A stretch of 49,960 nt of DNA, taken from Burkholderia latens. Lineage in GTDB: Bacteria; Pseudomonadota; Gammaproteobacteria; Burkholderiales; Burkholderiaceae. The stretch is taken from positions 1 through 49,960 of the forward strand of contig NZ_CABVPL010000056.1 in NCBI RefSeq assembly GCF_902499045.1, read 5' to 3'. Below the pieces are notes generated by a model, which had not been told where the DNA came from, did not search any database, and worked only from the letters and a program-made list of their open reading frames with translations. Both the position numbers and the translations under genes were made by a program. Of this stretch, positions 26,363 to 36,173 are shown one piece after another. How positions within the stretch are numbered: the stretch's first letter is position 1; each line of letters opens with the position of its first letter.

Positions 26363-27610
26363 TTACGACAGCAGTTCGGAAAACGGAATGAAGCGCACGG
26401 TCTCGCCCGCGCTGATCGCGTGCTGCGGCGGATTGTCGATGAGGCCGTCGCCCCAGACCGTCGACGTCAGCACCGCCGAACTCTGGTTCGGGAACAGGTC
26501 GAGGCCGCCGGCTGCATTGACGCGCGCGCGCAGGAACTCGTTGCGCCGGTCGCCCTTGCTCTGCGAGAAATCCGCGCGCAGCGACAACGCACGCGGCGCG
26601 ACGTCGCGCACGCCGGACAGCCGCAACAGGAACGGCCGCACGAACAGCAGGAACGTGACGAAGCTCGATACCGGGTTGCCGGGCAGCCCGATGAAGTGCG
26701 CATCGGCACGGCCGTCGCCACGGCGTACCGCACCGTAAGCGAGCGGCTTGCCCGGCTTCATCGCGATCTGCCACAGCGCGAGCCGCCCTTCGGCCTCGAC
26801 GGCCGGCTTCACGTGATCCTCGTCGCCGACCGACACGCCGCCGCTCGTCAGGATCACGTCGTGGTCGCGTGCGGCTTCGCGCAGCGTGTCGCGGGTCGCC
26901 GCGAGCGAGTCGGGCACGATCCCGTAGTCGGTCACGTGGCAGCCGAGCCGCTCGAGCAGCCCGCGCAACGTGAAGCGGTTCGAGTTGTAGATCGCGCCGG
27001 GCTTCAGCGGCTCGCCCGGCATCGTCAGCTCGTCGCCGGTGAAGAACACCGCGACGCGAATGCGCCGCGCGACCGGCAACTGCGCGCAGCCGACCGATGC
27101 GGCAAGGCCGAGCGCCTGCGGCGTCAGTCGCGTGCCGGCCGGCAGGATCACCGCCCCCTGGCGGATGTCCGCGCCCTGTGCGGTGATCCATTCACCGGCT
27201 TTCGGCGTGTGCAGGATCTCGACCGCATCGCCGTCGGCCGCCGTCTGCTCCTGCATCACGACGGCGTCGGCGCCCGGCGGCACCGTCGCGCCGGTGAAGA
27301 TCCGCGCGGCCGTGCCCGCGGCGAGCGGCGCGGCCGGATGACCGGCCGGGATCCGCTGCGATACCGGCAGACGCCGTTCGCCGTGCAGCAGATCGGCGAC
27401 GCGCACCGCATAGCCGTCCATCGCGCTCGTGTGCATCGGCGGCACGTCGAGCGGCGAGCTCACGTCGGCCGCCAGCACGCGGCCGAGCGCATCGAGCGTT
27501 GCGACGGTTTCGGTACCGGGCAGCGGCTTCGCGGCATCGAGCAGCGCGGCGAGCGCTTCGGCGGTCGACAGCATCGGCGCGCGCGGCGCCGCGGGATTCG
27601 GGTTCGACAT
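26363..27610 (-). CDS. moeA: molybdopterin molybdenumtransferase MoeA
   Basis: Inserts molybdate into adenylylated molybdopterin. The 415-residue length and motifs fit MoeA: VPPMHTSAMDGYAVR near residue 60, IFTGATVPPGADAVVMQEQ, TGDELTMPGEPLKPGAIYNSN and TSGGVSVGDEDHVK. First gene of the moeA-moaD-moaE operon; a TACAAT -10 box (27645-27650, minus strand) about 35 bases upstream of the ATG could be its promoter. Some genomes hold two MoeA copies; a second one is not in this window. Confidence 0.95.
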   Translation of the reverse strand: MSNPNPAAPRAPMLSTAEALAALLDAAKPLPGTETVATLDALGRVLAADVSSPLDVPPMHTSAMDGYAVRVADLLHGERRLPVSQRIPAGHPAAPLAAGTAARIFTGATVPPGADAVVMQEQTAADGDAVEILHTPKAGEWITAQGADIRQGAVILPAGTRLTPQALGLAASVGCAQLPVARRIRVAVFFTGDELTMPGEPLKPGAIYNSNRFTLRGLLERLGCHVTDYGIVPDSLAATRDTLREAARDHDVILTSGGVSVGDEDHVKPAVEAEGRLALWQIAMKPGKPLAYGAVRRGDGRADAHFIGLPGNPVSSFVTFLLFVRPFLLRLSGVRDVAPRALSLRADFSQSKGDRRNEFLRARVNAAGGLDLFPNQSSAVLTSTVWGDGLIDNPPQHAISAGETVRFIPFSELLS

Positions 27611-27778
27611 CGATGGAATCGGGGATCGTGGGAATCAATACGTCATTGTAGCGACGCCGTCGCACCCGCGCGCGATATGGCCGGCATGCGAAAACTGTGA
27701 TCGGCGCGAACGCGCGGCACTGCCGCTGCCGCCACGCGTCTCGCGCAACGCCGCGCCGCACGGGCGGAGCCAAACGAA

Positions 27779-27823
27779 ACGGCCGGAACCCCGACTCATG
27801 CGACGAATCGGCATTCCGGCCGT
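27779..27823 (-). terminator. terminator-like hairpin after thrC
   Basis: ACGGCCGGAA pairs perfectly with TTCCGGCCGT around a 25-base inner region. On the minus strand it is followed by TTTCGTTT. It lies about 60 bases past the thrC stop. The rest of the 274-base gap holds only the likely moeA promoter. Confidence 0.65.
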
Positions 27824-27884
27824 CCTGCGCCGCCGGGCTTGCGACCCGCCGGCGCGCTGCGACGTCGTGCGCGCTGACGCGCGG

Positions 27885-29336
27885 TTATGCGCCCGTATGC
27901 GCGGCGATGAAGTCCTTCACCTGCTGCGCGTCGGCCTTCACGACCTCGAAGCGCTGCGGCAGCGCCTCGAGCCCGTCGAAGGCGGCCGGACGCTCGGCTT
28001 CGCGACCGAGCGCCTCGCGGATCGTCTCGCCGAACTTGATCGGCTGCGCCGTCTCGAGCACGACCATCGGCACGCCCGCATCCAGATGCTCGCGCGCGAC
28101 CTTCACGCCGTCGGCCGTATGCGTGTCGATCATCGTGTCGTAGCGCGAGAACACGTCGCGGATCGTCGCGATGCGGTCGGCGTGGCTGCTGCGGCCCGAC
28201 ACGAACCCGAATTCGGCGACGCGCGCGAAATCGCCGCTCGCCGCGAGATCGAAGCCGCCCTTCTCCTCGACGTCGCGGAACAGCTGCATCACGCGCGCCG
28301 GATCGCGGCCGAGCAGGTCGAACACGAAGCGCTCGAAGTTCGACGCCTTCGAGATGTCCATGCTCGGGCTGCTCGTGTGATACGTGTTCTCGGCACTGCG
28401 CACGCGGTACGCGCCGGTGCGGAAGAACTCGTCGAGCACGTCGTTTTCGTTGGTCGCGACGACGAGCTTCGCGATCGGCAGCCCCATCATCCGCGCGATA
28501 TGGCCCGCGCAGACGTTGCCGAAGTTGCCCGACGGCACCGTGAACGACACGCGTTCGTCGTTGGACGCCGTCGCCGCGAAATAGCCCTTGAAGTAGTACA
28601 CGACCTGCGCGACGACGCGCGCCCAGTTGATCGAGTTGACCGTGCCGATCTTGTGGCGCGCCTTGAACGCGTGATCGTTGGACACGGCCTTCACGATGTC
28701 CTGGCAGTCGTCGAACACGCCTTCGACCGCGAGGTTGAAGATGTTCGGATCCTGCAGGCTGAACATCTGCGCCGTCTGGAACGCGCTCATCTTCTTGTGC
28801 GGCGACAGCATGAACACGCGCACGCCGGCCTTGCCGCGCATCGCGTATTCGGCCGCGCTGCCCGTGTCGCCCGACGTCGCGCCGAGGATGTTCAGCGCTT
28901 CGCCGTGCTTCGCGAGCGTGTACTCGAACAGGTTGCCGAGCAGCTGCATCGCCATGTCCTTGAACGCGAGCGTCGGGCCGTTCGACAGTTCGAGCAGCGA
29001 CAACGCCGCGCCGTGCTCGGTGCCGAGCGTCTTCAGCGGCGTGATGTCGGACGCGTTCTCGCCGTGGCGCGTGTTGCTGTACACGGCGGCCGTGTACGTG
29101 CGGCGCGTGATCGCGCGCAGGTCGTCGGCCGGCACGTCGTCGCAGAACTTCGACAGGATCTCGAACGCGAGATCCGCGTACGGCAGCGTGCGCCAGCGCG
29201 CGAGCTCGTCGGCCGACACCTTCGGGTATTCGGCCGGCAGGTAGAGCCCGCCGTCCTTCGCGAGGCCGCCGAGCAGGATGTCGGAGAACGTATGGCGCTC
29301 GCCGATGCCGGCGCCGCGCGTGGAAATGTAGTTCAT
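27885..29336 (-). CDS. thrC: threonine synthase
   Basis: PLP enzyme converting O-phosphohomoserine to threonine. The 483-residue protein begins MNYISTRGAG and has the PLP lysine in GPTLAFKDMAMQ (Lys126) and the phosphate-binding GATSGDTGSAAEYA. Its length matches the longer E. coli/yeast-type branch. It starts 14 bases after hom, with which it is cotranscribed; the path runs homoserine dehydrogenase, then a homoserine kinase encoded elsewhere, then this enzyme. Confidence 0.96.
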   Translation of the reverse strand: MNYISTRGAGIGERHTFSDILLGGLAKDGGLYLPAEYPKVSADELARWRTLPYADLAFEILSKFCDDVPADDLRAITRRTYTAAVYSNTRHGENASDITPLKTLGTEHGAALSLLELSNGPTLAFKDMAMQLLGNLFEYTLAKHGEALNILGATSGDTGSAAEYAMRGKAGVRVFMLSPHKKMSAFQTAQMFSLQDPNIFNLAVEGVFDDCQDIVKAVSNDHAFKARHKIGTVNSINWARVVAQVVYYFKGYFAATASNDERVSFTVPSGNFGNVCAGHIARMMGLPIAKLVVATNENDVLDEFFRTGAYRVRSAENTYHTSSPSMDISKASNFERFVFDLLGRDPARVMQLFRDVEEKGGFDLAASGDFARVAEFGFVSGRSSHADRIATIRDVFSRYDTMIDTHTADGVKVAREHLDAGVPMVVLETAQPIKFGETIREALGREAERPAAFDGLEALPQRFEVVKADAQQVKDFIAAHTGA

Positions 29337-29350
29337 GTCGTTCCTGGTCC

Positions 29351-30679
29351 TCAGTTCAGCGCTTCCATGCGCAGCTTCGTCACCTTCGAGACCACCGTCG
29401 CGAGGCTCTCGATCTGCGCGATCGCCGCGTTGACGTTCTTCTCGAGCGTTTCGTGCGTGATCAGGATGATGTCGGTCTGGCCGTTTGCGCCGTCGATCTG
29501 CTCCGATTCCTTCTGCAGCAACGCGTCGATCGAAATGCCCGATTCGGCCAGAATGCGCGTGATGGCGGCGAGCACGCCCGTCTGGTCGGCCACGCGCAGG
29601 CGCAGGTAGTAGCCGCTCGTGACTTCGTCGATCGGCAGGATCGGCGTGTTCGACAGGCTGTCCGGCTGGAACGCGAGGTGCGGCACGCGATGCTCGGGGT
29701 CGGCCGTGTGCAGGCGCGTGACGTCGACGAGATCCGCGACGACCGCCGACGCGGTCGGCTCCGCGCCCGCGCCCTTGCCGTAGTACAGCGTCGTGCCCAC
29801 CGCGTCGCCGTGCACGACGACCGCGTTCATCGCGCCCTCGACGTTCGCGAGCAGGCGCTTTTCCGGGATCAGCGTCGGGTGCACGCGCAACTCGATGCCG
29901 TTTTCGGCGCGGCGCGCGATGCCGAGCAGCTTGATCCGGTAGCCGAGTTCTTCCGCATAGCGGATGTCGGTCGCGTCGAGCTTGCTGATGCCTTCGACGT
30001 ACGCGCGGTCGAACTGGACGGGCACGCCGAACGCGATCGCGCTCATGATGGTGGCCTTGTGTGCGGCGTCGACGCCTTCGATGTCGAAGGTCGGATCGGC
30101 TTCCGCGTAGCCGAGCTCCTGCGCGGCCTTCAGCGCGGTCGCGAAGTCGAGGCCGCGGTCGCGCATTTCCGACAGGATGTAGTTCGTCGTGCCGTTGATG
30201 ATCCCCGCGATGTACTGGATGCGGTTGGCCGTCAGCCCTTCGCGCAGCGCCTTGATGATCGGGATGCCGCCGGCGACGGCCGCTTCGAACGCGACCATCA
30301 CGCCCTTTTCGCGTGCGGCTTCGAAGATCTCCGTGCCGTGCACCGCGAGCAGCGCCTTGTTCGCGGTCACGACGTGCTTGCCGTTCGCGATCGCGCGCAG
30401 CACCAGGTCGCGCGCGATGCCCGTGCCGCCGATCATCTCGGCGATGATCGCGATCGACGGATCGTCGACGACCGCGTTGAAGTCATCGGTAATTTGCGCG
30501 GTGCCGGCATGCGCGCCGAGCGCGGCCCGCGCCTTGGCCGGGTTGCGCACGGCAATGCGCGCGACCTCGATGCCGCGCCCCGCGCGCCGCTTGATTTCTT
30601 CCTGGTTGCGGTGCAGCACCGTGAAGGTGCCGCTGCCGACGGTGCCGAAGCCCAACAGGCCAACTTTGATCGGTTCCAT
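29351..30679 (-). CDS. hom: homoserine dehydrogenase
   Basis: Reduces aspartate semialdehyde to homoserine, the branch point to threonine and methionine. The 442-residue, monofunctional protein has the Rossmann start (IKVGLLGFGTVGSGTFTVL), the catalytic core (GIINGTTNYILSEM, EADPTFDIEGVDAAHKATI) and a C-terminal ACT domain (RLRVADQTGVLAAITRILAESGISID) for threonine feedback. ATG at 30677-30679 gives the family start; the open frame upstream to 30736 overlaps the end of alaA and lacks homology. It lies 53 bases after alaA. Confidence 0.97.
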   Translation of the reverse strand: MEPIKVGLLGFGTVGSGTFTVLHRNQEEIKRRAGRGIEVARIAVRNPAKARAALGAHAGTAQITDDFNAVVDDPSIAIIAEMIGGTGIARDLVLRAIANGKHVVTANKALLAVHGTEIFEAAREKGVMVAFEAAVAGGIPIIKALREGLTANRIQYIAGIINGTTNYILSEMRDRGLDFATALKAAQELGYAEADPTFDIEGVDAAHKATIMSAIAFGVPVQFDRAYVEGISKLDATDIRYAEELGYRIKLLGIARRAENGIELRVHPTLIPEKRLLANVEGAMNAVVVHGDAVGTTLYYGKGAGAEPTASAVVADLVDVTRLHTADPEHRVPHLAFQPDSLSNTPILPIDEVTSGYYLRLRVADQTGVLAAITRILAESGISIDALLQKESEQIDGANGQTDIILITHETLEKNVNAAIAQIESLATVVSKVTKLRMEALN

Positions 30680-30732
30680 GCTGCGTGTGATCGATGAGTA
30701 AGAATGAATGAATGCCGGGAGACCCTGTCCGC

Positions 30733-31971
30733 TCACATCGAATGACGCTTGCGGTAGCCGTCGAGGAAGCGCGCGATCCGGTTGATGGAATCGGTCAGGT
30801 CGTCGAGGTTCGGCAGGAAGACCACGCGGAAGTGATCCGGCGCCGCCCAGTTGAAGCCCGTTCCCTGCACGAGCAGCACGCGCTCCTCGAGCAACAGGTC
30901 GAGGATGAACTGCTGGTCGTTCTGGATCGGATAGAGCTTCGGATCGAGGCGCGGGAACATGTACAGCGCGGCCTGCGGCTTCACGCAGGTCACGCCGGGA
31001 ATCGACGTGAGCATGTCGTACGCCAGTTCGCGCTGCTTGTACAGGCGCCCGCTCGGCACGATCAGCTCGTTGATGCTCTGGTAGCCGCCGAGCGCGGTCT
31101 GGATCGCGAACTGCCCGGGCACGTTCGCGCAGAGGCGCATCGACGACAGGATCCCGAGCCCTTCCAGGTAATCCTTCGCGCGCCGGCGGTTATCGCCGCC
31201 GAGGCCCGACACGGCCATCCACCCCGCGCGGTAGCCGCACGAGCGATAGCTCTTCGACAGGCTGTTGAACGTGACGGTGATCACGTCTTCCGACAGCGAG
31301 CCGAGCGCGGTGTGCTCGAGCCCGTCGTAGACGATCTTGTCGTAGACCTCGTCGGCGAACACGACGAGCCCATGCTGGCGCGCGATCTCGAGCAACTCGA
31401 GCAGCAATTCGTCGGAATAAAGCGCGCCGGTCGGGTTGTTCGGATTGATCACGACGATCGCCTTGGTGTTCGGCGTGATCTTGCGGCGGATGTCGTCGAG
31501 GTCGGGCATCCACGCGTTCTGCTCGTCGCACACGTAGTGCACCGGCGTGCCGCCCGACAGGCTCACGGCGGCCGTCCACAGCGGGTAATCGGGCGCGGGC
31601 AGCAGCACTTCGTCGCCGTCGTTCAGCAGCGCCTGCGTCGCCATCACGATCAGCTCGGACGCGCCGTTGCCGATGTAGATGTCGTCGAGGCCGACGCCCA
31701 CGACGCCCTTTTGCTGCGTGTAGTGCATCACGGCCTTGCGCGCCGAGAACACGCCCTTCGAATCCGAATAGCCGGACGACGCCGGCAGGTTGCGGATCAT
31801 GTCCTGGATGATTTCGTCCGGCGCGTCGAATCCGAACGGCGCGAGGTTGCCGATGTTCAGCTTGATGATGCGGTGGCCTTCTTCCTCGAGGCGCTTCGCG
31901 TGCTCGAGCACCGGGCCACGGATGTCGTAGCAGACGTTGAGCAGCTTGTTCGACTTCTGAATCGGTTTCAC
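30733..31971 (-). CDS. alaA: PLP-dependent aminotransferase, AlaA type
   Basis: Glutamate-pyruvate transaminase of the AlaA family, 412 residues. The N-terminus (KSNKLLNVCYDIRGPVLEHAKRLEEEG) is very close to E. coli AlaA as I remember it, and the PLP lysine is in SLSKSYR. It makes alanine from pyruvate. Start is a GTG at 31969-31971 with no clear Shine-Dalgarno. It is upstream of hom and thrC on the same strand; the three probably share transcripts, a gene order common in Burkholderiales. Confidence 0.9.
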   Translation of the reverse strand: MKPIQKSNKLLNVCYDIRGPVLEHAKRLEEEGHRIIKLNIGNLAPFGFDAPDEIIQDMIRNLPASSGYSDSKGVFSARKAVMHYTQQKGVVGVGLDDIYIGNGASELIVMATQALLNDGDEVLLPAPDYPLWTAAVSLSGGTPVHYVCDEQNAWMPDLDDIRRKITPNTKAIVVINPNNPTGALYSDELLLELLEIARQHGLVVFADEVYDKIVYDGLEHTALGSLSEDVITVTFNSLSKSYRSCGYRAGWMAVSGLGGDNRRRAKDYLEGLGILSSMRLCANVPGQFAIQTALGGYQSINELIVPSGRLYKQRELAYDMLTSIPGVTCVKPQAALYMFPRLDPKLYPIQNDQQFILDLLLEERVLLVQGTGFNWAAPDHFRVVFLPNLDDLTDSINRIARFLDGYRKRHSM

Positions 31972-32284
31972 GACGACACGGTTCCTGGGTTGGCCTTGCG
32001 GCCGGGGGACGGGATCAAAACTGGAGAGCGGCCGGTCTGTGCGCGCTGTCTAGACTGGGAAAAAGCGGCGGCCGGACGCGGCTTGTGGCGGCGCACGACG
32101 CAAGTGGCGCCCGGGGGCGACCAAAAAGTTATAATTTAGCGGATTTTGGCCGAGTTTCGCAATGCACCATGGCCGCTGCGGGCCGCGCCGACAGGCGTCC
32201 CGCGCGCGCCGGGCATGAAACCGGCCGCCCGGGCCCGTGCGGCCCTTGCCAGACATTCCCCCTACGGAACCGCGGAATACCGAT
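31972..32284. promoter_or_regulatory. divergent intergenic region alaA / Mth938-type gene
   Basis: About 310 bases with no recognised gene. A consensus plus-strand TATAAT at 32130-32135 has no good -35; it would give a leader of about 145 nt to the TTG at 32285, or about 95 nt to the GTG at 32237. No convincing promoter for alaA was found on the minus strand. Confidence 0.4.
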
Positions 32285-32659
32285 TTGAAACTGCACCAGG
32301 ACTCGAGCGGCGCGCTCAACACCGTTACCGGCTACGGCCCCGATTATGTCGACGTCAACCTCCAGCGCCACGAAGGGAGCGTCATCGTGCTGCCCGGCGC
32401 CCCGGTGCGCGACTGGCCCGTGTCGTCGTTCGACGCGCTCGCGCCCGAGCACTTCGCGATGCTGCTCGACCCGGCGCCCGAACTCGTGATCTTCGGCAGC
32501 GGCGCGCGGCTGCGCTTTCCGCACCCGCGGCTCGTGGCCGCGCTGACGGCCCGGCGGATCGGCGTCGAGACGATGGATTTCCAGGCCGCGTGCCGCACCT
32601 ACAACATCCTGATGGCCGAGGGCCGCAAAGTCGCCGCCGCGCTCTTAATTGAACGTTAA
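32285..32659 (+). CDS. Mth938-like domain protein (DUF498/NDUFAF3 type)
   Basis: Small protein of about 124 residues with the Mth938/NDUFAF3 fold features: ITGYG-like segment NTVTGYGPDYVDVN, LVIFGSGARLRFP and GVETMDFQAACRTYNILMAEGRKVAAALL. Bacterial members are of unknown function; the human relative takes part in respiratory complex I assembly. Start is uncertain: TTG at 32285 gives the usual family N-terminus (LKLHQDSSGALN), while a GTG at 32237 would add 16 residues. Neither has a strong ribosome-binding site. It precedes arnT by 134 bases. Confidence 0.78.
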   Translation: MKLHQDSSGALNTVTGYGPDYVDVNLQRHEGSVIVLPGAPVRDWPVSSFDALAPEHFAMLLDPAPELVIFGSGARLRFPHPRLVAALTARRIGVETMDFQAACRTYNILMAEGRKVAAALLIER

Positions 32660-32793
32660 TCGCTGATGCGGTAAAACTCGGGCCGGCGCAGCGGGTCGAT
32701 CCCCGGATCATCGCCCGGATCGAACCCGGCCGGCCGCCGCCCCCGGCGCCACCCGCCGGCGGCCCGTCCCAACCACCAACAGGCTGAAAATCC

Positions 32794-34470
32794 ATGAACG
32801 ATACGCCGTCGAGGCTACCGCTCAACCGCATCACGCTCGTCCTCCTGCTCGTCGCGTTCGCGATCGTCTGGTTCGCGCCACTCGGGCTGCGCCACCTGAT
32901 TCCGAGCGACGAAGGCCGCTACGCGGAAATGGCGCGCGAAATGTTCGTCACCGGCGACTGGATCACGCCGCGCTACAACGGCTACAAGTACTTCGAGAAG
33001 CCGCCGCTGCAGACCTGGCTGAACGCGCTGACGTTCGCATGGTTCGGCATCGGCGAATGGCAGGCGCGCCTCTACACGGGCCTCGCGAGCTTCGCCGGCG
33101 TGCTGCTCGTCGGCTTCACCGGCGCGCGCCTGTTCAACCCGCTGTCCGGCTTGCTCGCGGCCGTCGTGCTCGCCTGCTCGCCGTACTGGAACCTGATGGG
33201 CCACTTCAACGCGCTCGACATGGGGCTCGCGTTCTGGATGGCGCTGTCGCTGTGCGCGCTGCTGCTCGCGCAGCGGCCCGGGCTGAGCACGGGCGCGGCG
33301 CGCGGCTGGATGTGGACCTGCTGGGCCGCGATGGCGTTCGCCGTGCTGTCCAAGGGCCTCGTCGGGCTGATCCTGCCGGGCGCGGTGCTGGTGCTCTATA
33401 CGCTGATCGCGCGCGACTGGGCGCTGTGGAAACGGCTGTATCTGGTCAGCGGCGTCGTGATCTTCTTCGCGATCGTCACGCCGTGGTTCGTGCTCGTCCA
33501 GCAGCGCAACCCCGAGTTCTTCAACTTCTTCTTCATCGTCCAGCAGTTCCGCCGCTACCTGACCCCGGAACAGAACCGGCCGGGCCCGCTCTACTACTTC
33601 GTGCCGGTGCTGCTGGTCGGTTTCCTGCCGTGGCTGTCGGTCGCATGGCAGAGCATCCGCCATGCGCTGCGCATGCCGCGCCAGCCGAACGGCTTCTCGC
33701 CGATGCTCGTGCTGCTGATCTGGAGCGCGTTCATCTTCCTGTTCTTCAGCGCGTCGCATTCGAAGCTGATTTCGTACGTGCTGCCGATCGCGCCGGCGCT
33801 CGCGCTGGTGATCGGCGCGTACCTGCCGCTGATGACCGCCGAACGGTTCCGCCGTCACCTGCTCGGCTATCTGGTGTTCTTCGTCGCCGCCGCGTTCGGG
33901 ATCATCGCGCTCGCATACCAGGGCGATGCCCGCACGCCGAACGCGCTGTATCGCGCGTTCCAGATGTGGCTGTACGCGGGCCTCGCGGTTGCCGGTGCGC
34001 TCACGCTCGCGGCCGCATGGCTGAACCGCCGCGCGGGCGTCGCGGCCGCGATCACCGCATTCGGCGTCGCGTGGCTCGCGTTCGGCACGATCGGCGGCAC
34101 CGGTCACGACGAATTCGGCCGCTACAGCTCGGGCGCGCTGCTCGCCCCCGCCGTGCGCGCCGAACTCGCGAAGCTGCCGCCGGACACGCCGTTCTACTCG
34201 ATCGAGATGCTCGATCACACGTTCCCGTTCTACATGGGCCACACGACGATCATGGTCCAGCGCCAGGACGAACTCGCGTTCGGGATCTCGGTCGAGCCGA
34301 ACAAGTGGATCCCGACCGTCGGCCAATGGATCGAACGCTGGAAACAGGACACCCACGCGCTCGCGATCATGCCGCCCGGCCAGTACGACGCGCTGGTCGA
34401 GCAACGCGTGCCGATGCGCGTGATCGCGCGCGACAACCGCCGCGTGATCGTCGAGAAACCGCAATCGTAA
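32794..34470 (+). CDS. arnT: 4-amino-4-deoxy-L-arabinose transferase ArnT
   Basis: Inner-membrane glycosyltransferase that moves L-Ara4N from undecaprenyl phosphate to lipid A phosphates on the periplasmic face, lowering the negative charge that attracts polymyxin. The 558-residue protein has a first helix, then the periplasmic loop SDEGRYAEMAREM containing the acidic catalytic motif, YKYFEKPPLQTWL, many helices and a C-terminal periplasmic domain from about 440. All partners for L-Ara4N synthesis follow in the next 7 kb. In Burkholderia cenocepacia this pathway is reported to be essential. Confidence 0.92.
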   Translation: MNDTPSRLPLNRITLVLLLVAFAIVWFAPLGLRHLIPSDEGRYAEMAREMFVTGDWITPRYNGYKYFEKPPLQTWLNALTFAWFGIGEWQARLYTGLASFAGVLLVGFTGARLFNPLSGLLAAVVLACSPYWNLMGHFNALDMGLAFWMALSLCALLLAQRPGLSTGAARGWMWTCWAAMAFAVLSKGLVGLILPGAVLVLYTLIARDWALWKRLYLVSGVVIFFAIVTPWFVLVQQRNPEFFNFFFIVQQFRRYLTPEQNRPGPLYYFVPVLLVGFLPWLSVAWQSIRHALRMPRQPNGFSPMLVLLIWSAFIFLFFSASHSKLISYVLPIAPALALVIGAYLPLMTAERFRRHLLGYLVFFVAAAFGIIALAYQGDARTPNALYRAFQMWLYAGLAVAGALTLAAAWLNRRAGVAAAITAFGVAWLAFGTIGGTGHDEFGRYSSGALLAPAVRAELAKLPPDTPFYSIEMLDHTFPFYMGHTTIMVQRQDELAFGISVEPNKWIPTVGQWIERWKQDTHALAIMPPGQYDALVEQRVPMRVIARDNRRVIVEKPQS

Positions 34471-34483
34471 GGACGCCCGCCGC

Positions 34484-34855
34484 ATGAATCCCGTTTCGTT
34501 CGTCTGCATCATCACCGGCGTGATGCTCAACGCCTGTGCGCAACTTCTGCTGAAAGCCGGCGTCAACGCCGTTGGACACTTCGAATTCAGCCGTGCGAAC
34601 ATCATCCCGGTCGGATTCAAGATCGCGACCCAGCTGCCGATCATCGGCGGTCTCGGCTGCTACGTGCTGAGCGTCGTCGTCTGGATCCTCGGGCTGTCGC
34701 GGGTCGACGTGTCGATCGCGTACCCGATGCTGTCGCTCGGCTACGTGGTCAACGCGTTCGCCGCGTGGTACCTGTTCGGCGAAGTGCTGTCGGTCCAGCG
34801 GCTCGTCGGCATCGGGATCATCCTGATCGGCGTGCTCGTGCTGGCGCGCAGCTGA
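34484..34855 (+). CDS. small EamA/SMR-like membrane protein, probable L-Ara4N-lipid flippase component
   Basis: Membrane protein of 123 residues with four hydrophobic segments (SFVCIITGVMLNACAQLLLK; LPIIGGLGCYVLSVVVWILGL; VSIAYPMLSLGYVVNAFAAWY; RLVGIGIILIGVLVLARS), the small multidrug resistance/EamA half-size fold. It lies 13 bases after arnT. In enteric bacteria ArnE and ArnF, two proteins of this kind, flip undecaprenyl phosphate-L-Ara4N; here only one such gene is present, so it may work as a homodimer. That role is inferred from position and fold. Confidence 0.8.
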   Translation: MNPVSFVCIITGVMLNACAQLLLKAGVNAVGHFEFSRANIIPVGFKIATQLPIIGGLGCYVLSVVVWILGLSRVDVSIAYPMLSLGYVVNAFAAWYLFGEVLSVQRLVGIGIILIGVLVLARS

Positions 34856-35015
34856 GCGCGCGGCAGGCCTGGCCGCGCCGGCGGACACACCGGCGTACAT
34901 TAAGCGCCCGCCTACAAAAAATCACGGTACGAAACTCTCAACCGGTGTTTAATGCCGGTTTCGGGGCGGATCGCCCGTCCCCTTTATTACCAGCCATTAC
35001 AGGCAAACCGCATTC

Positions 35016-36167
35016 ATGAGCCAGACTACCGCTCCGTTTCTGCCGTTCACCCGCCCCGAGATCGATGAGGAAACCATCCAGGGCGTCGTCGAAGTGCTGC
35101 GTTCGGGCTGGATCACCACCGGCCCGCAGAACCAGAAGTTCGAAGCCGCGCTGTCCGAGTATTGCGGCGGCCGTCCGGTCCGCGCGTTCAACTCCGGCAC
35201 GTGCACGCTCGAGATCGGCCTGCGCATCGCGGGCGTCGGCCCCGGCGACGAAGTCATCACGACGCCGGCCACGTGGGTGTCGACCAGCAACGTGATCCTC
35301 GAGACCGGCGCGACGCCGGTGTTCGCCGACATCGACCCCGTCACGCGCAACATCGACCTCGACAAGCTCGAGCAGGCGATCACGCCGCGCACGAAGGCGA
35401 TCATCCCGGTCTACCTGGCCGGCCTGCCGGTCGACATGGACCGCCTGTACGCGATCGCGCGCGCGCACAACCTGCGCGTGATCGAGGATGCGGCCCAGGC
35501 GCTCGGCTCGACGTGGAAAGGCAAGCGCATCGGCGCGATCGGCGACATCGTGTCGTTCAGCTTCCATGCGAACAAGAACCTGACGACGATCGAAGGCGGC
35601 GCGCTGGTGCTGAACGACGACGCCGAAGCGGCGCTCGCGCAGAAGTACCGGCTGCAGGGCATCACGCGCACCGGCTTCGACGGGATGGACTGCGACGTGC
35701 TCGGCGGCAAGTACAACATGACCGACGTCGCCGCACGCGTCGGCCTCGGCCAGCTGCCGCACCTCGAGCGTTTCACCGCGCAGCGTCGCGCGCTCGCGCG
35801 CGCGTATTTCGCCGCGTTCGACGGCGGCCCGGCCGTGAAGCTCGGGCTCGGCCTGCCCGTCGCCGATTTCGAGAACGGCAACTGGCACATGTTCCAGGTC
35901 ACGCTGCCGCTCGACCGTCTGTCGATCTCGCGCGCCGATTTCATGGCGCAGATGAAGGAGCGCGGCATCGGCACGGGCGTCCACTACCCGGCCATCCACC
36001 TTTTCACGCTGTATCGTGCACGCGGCTTCAAGGAGGGGATGTTCCCTCACGCCGAACGGTACGGCGCCTCGACCGTCACGCTGCCGCTCTTCACGCAGAT
36101 GACGGAAGACGACGTGCGTCGCGTGGCCGACGCCGTCGATCAGATTTGCGAACAATACGGAAAATAA
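35016..36167 (+). CDS. arnB: UDP-4-amino-4-deoxy-L-arabinose--oxoglutarate aminotransferase
   Basis: PLP enzyme of the DegT/DnrJ/EryC1 family that makes UDP-L-Ara4N from the UDP-4-ketopentose. The 383-residue length fits. Visible are the substrate and phosphate region FNSGTCTLEIGLRIAG, DAAQALGSTWKGKRIG and the PLP lysine in FHANKNLTTIEGG. First gene of the arnB-C-A-A-D run; a 160-base gap separates it from the arnT unit, so it may have its own promoter. arnC starts 6 bases after its stop. Confidence 0.95.
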   Translation: MSQTTAPFLPFTRPEIDEETIQGVVEVLRSGWITTGPQNQKFEAALSEYCGGRPVRAFNSGTCTLEIGLRIAGVGPGDEVITTPATWVSTSNVILETGATPVFADIDPVTRNIDLDKLEQAITPRTKAIIPVYLAGLPVDMDRLYAIARAHNLRVIEDAAQALGSTWKGKRIGAIGDIVSFSFHANKNLTTIEGGALVLNDDAEAALAQKYRLQGITRTGFDGMDCDVLGGKYNMTDVAARVGLGQLPHLERFTAQRRALARAYFAAFDGGPAVKLGLGLPVADFENGNWHMFQVTLPLDRLSISRADFMAQMKERGIGTGVHYPAIHLFTLYRARGFKEGMFPHAERYGASTVTLPLFTQMTEDDVRRVADAVDQICEQYGK

Positions 36168-36173
36168 GCGTAC

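Noticed and set aside
34856-35015. A PmrA-type box upstream of arnB
   Set aside because: Only isolated half-sites (CATTAAG near 34897, GTTTAAT near 34949) about 50 bases apart are present, not the spaced pair the box requires.
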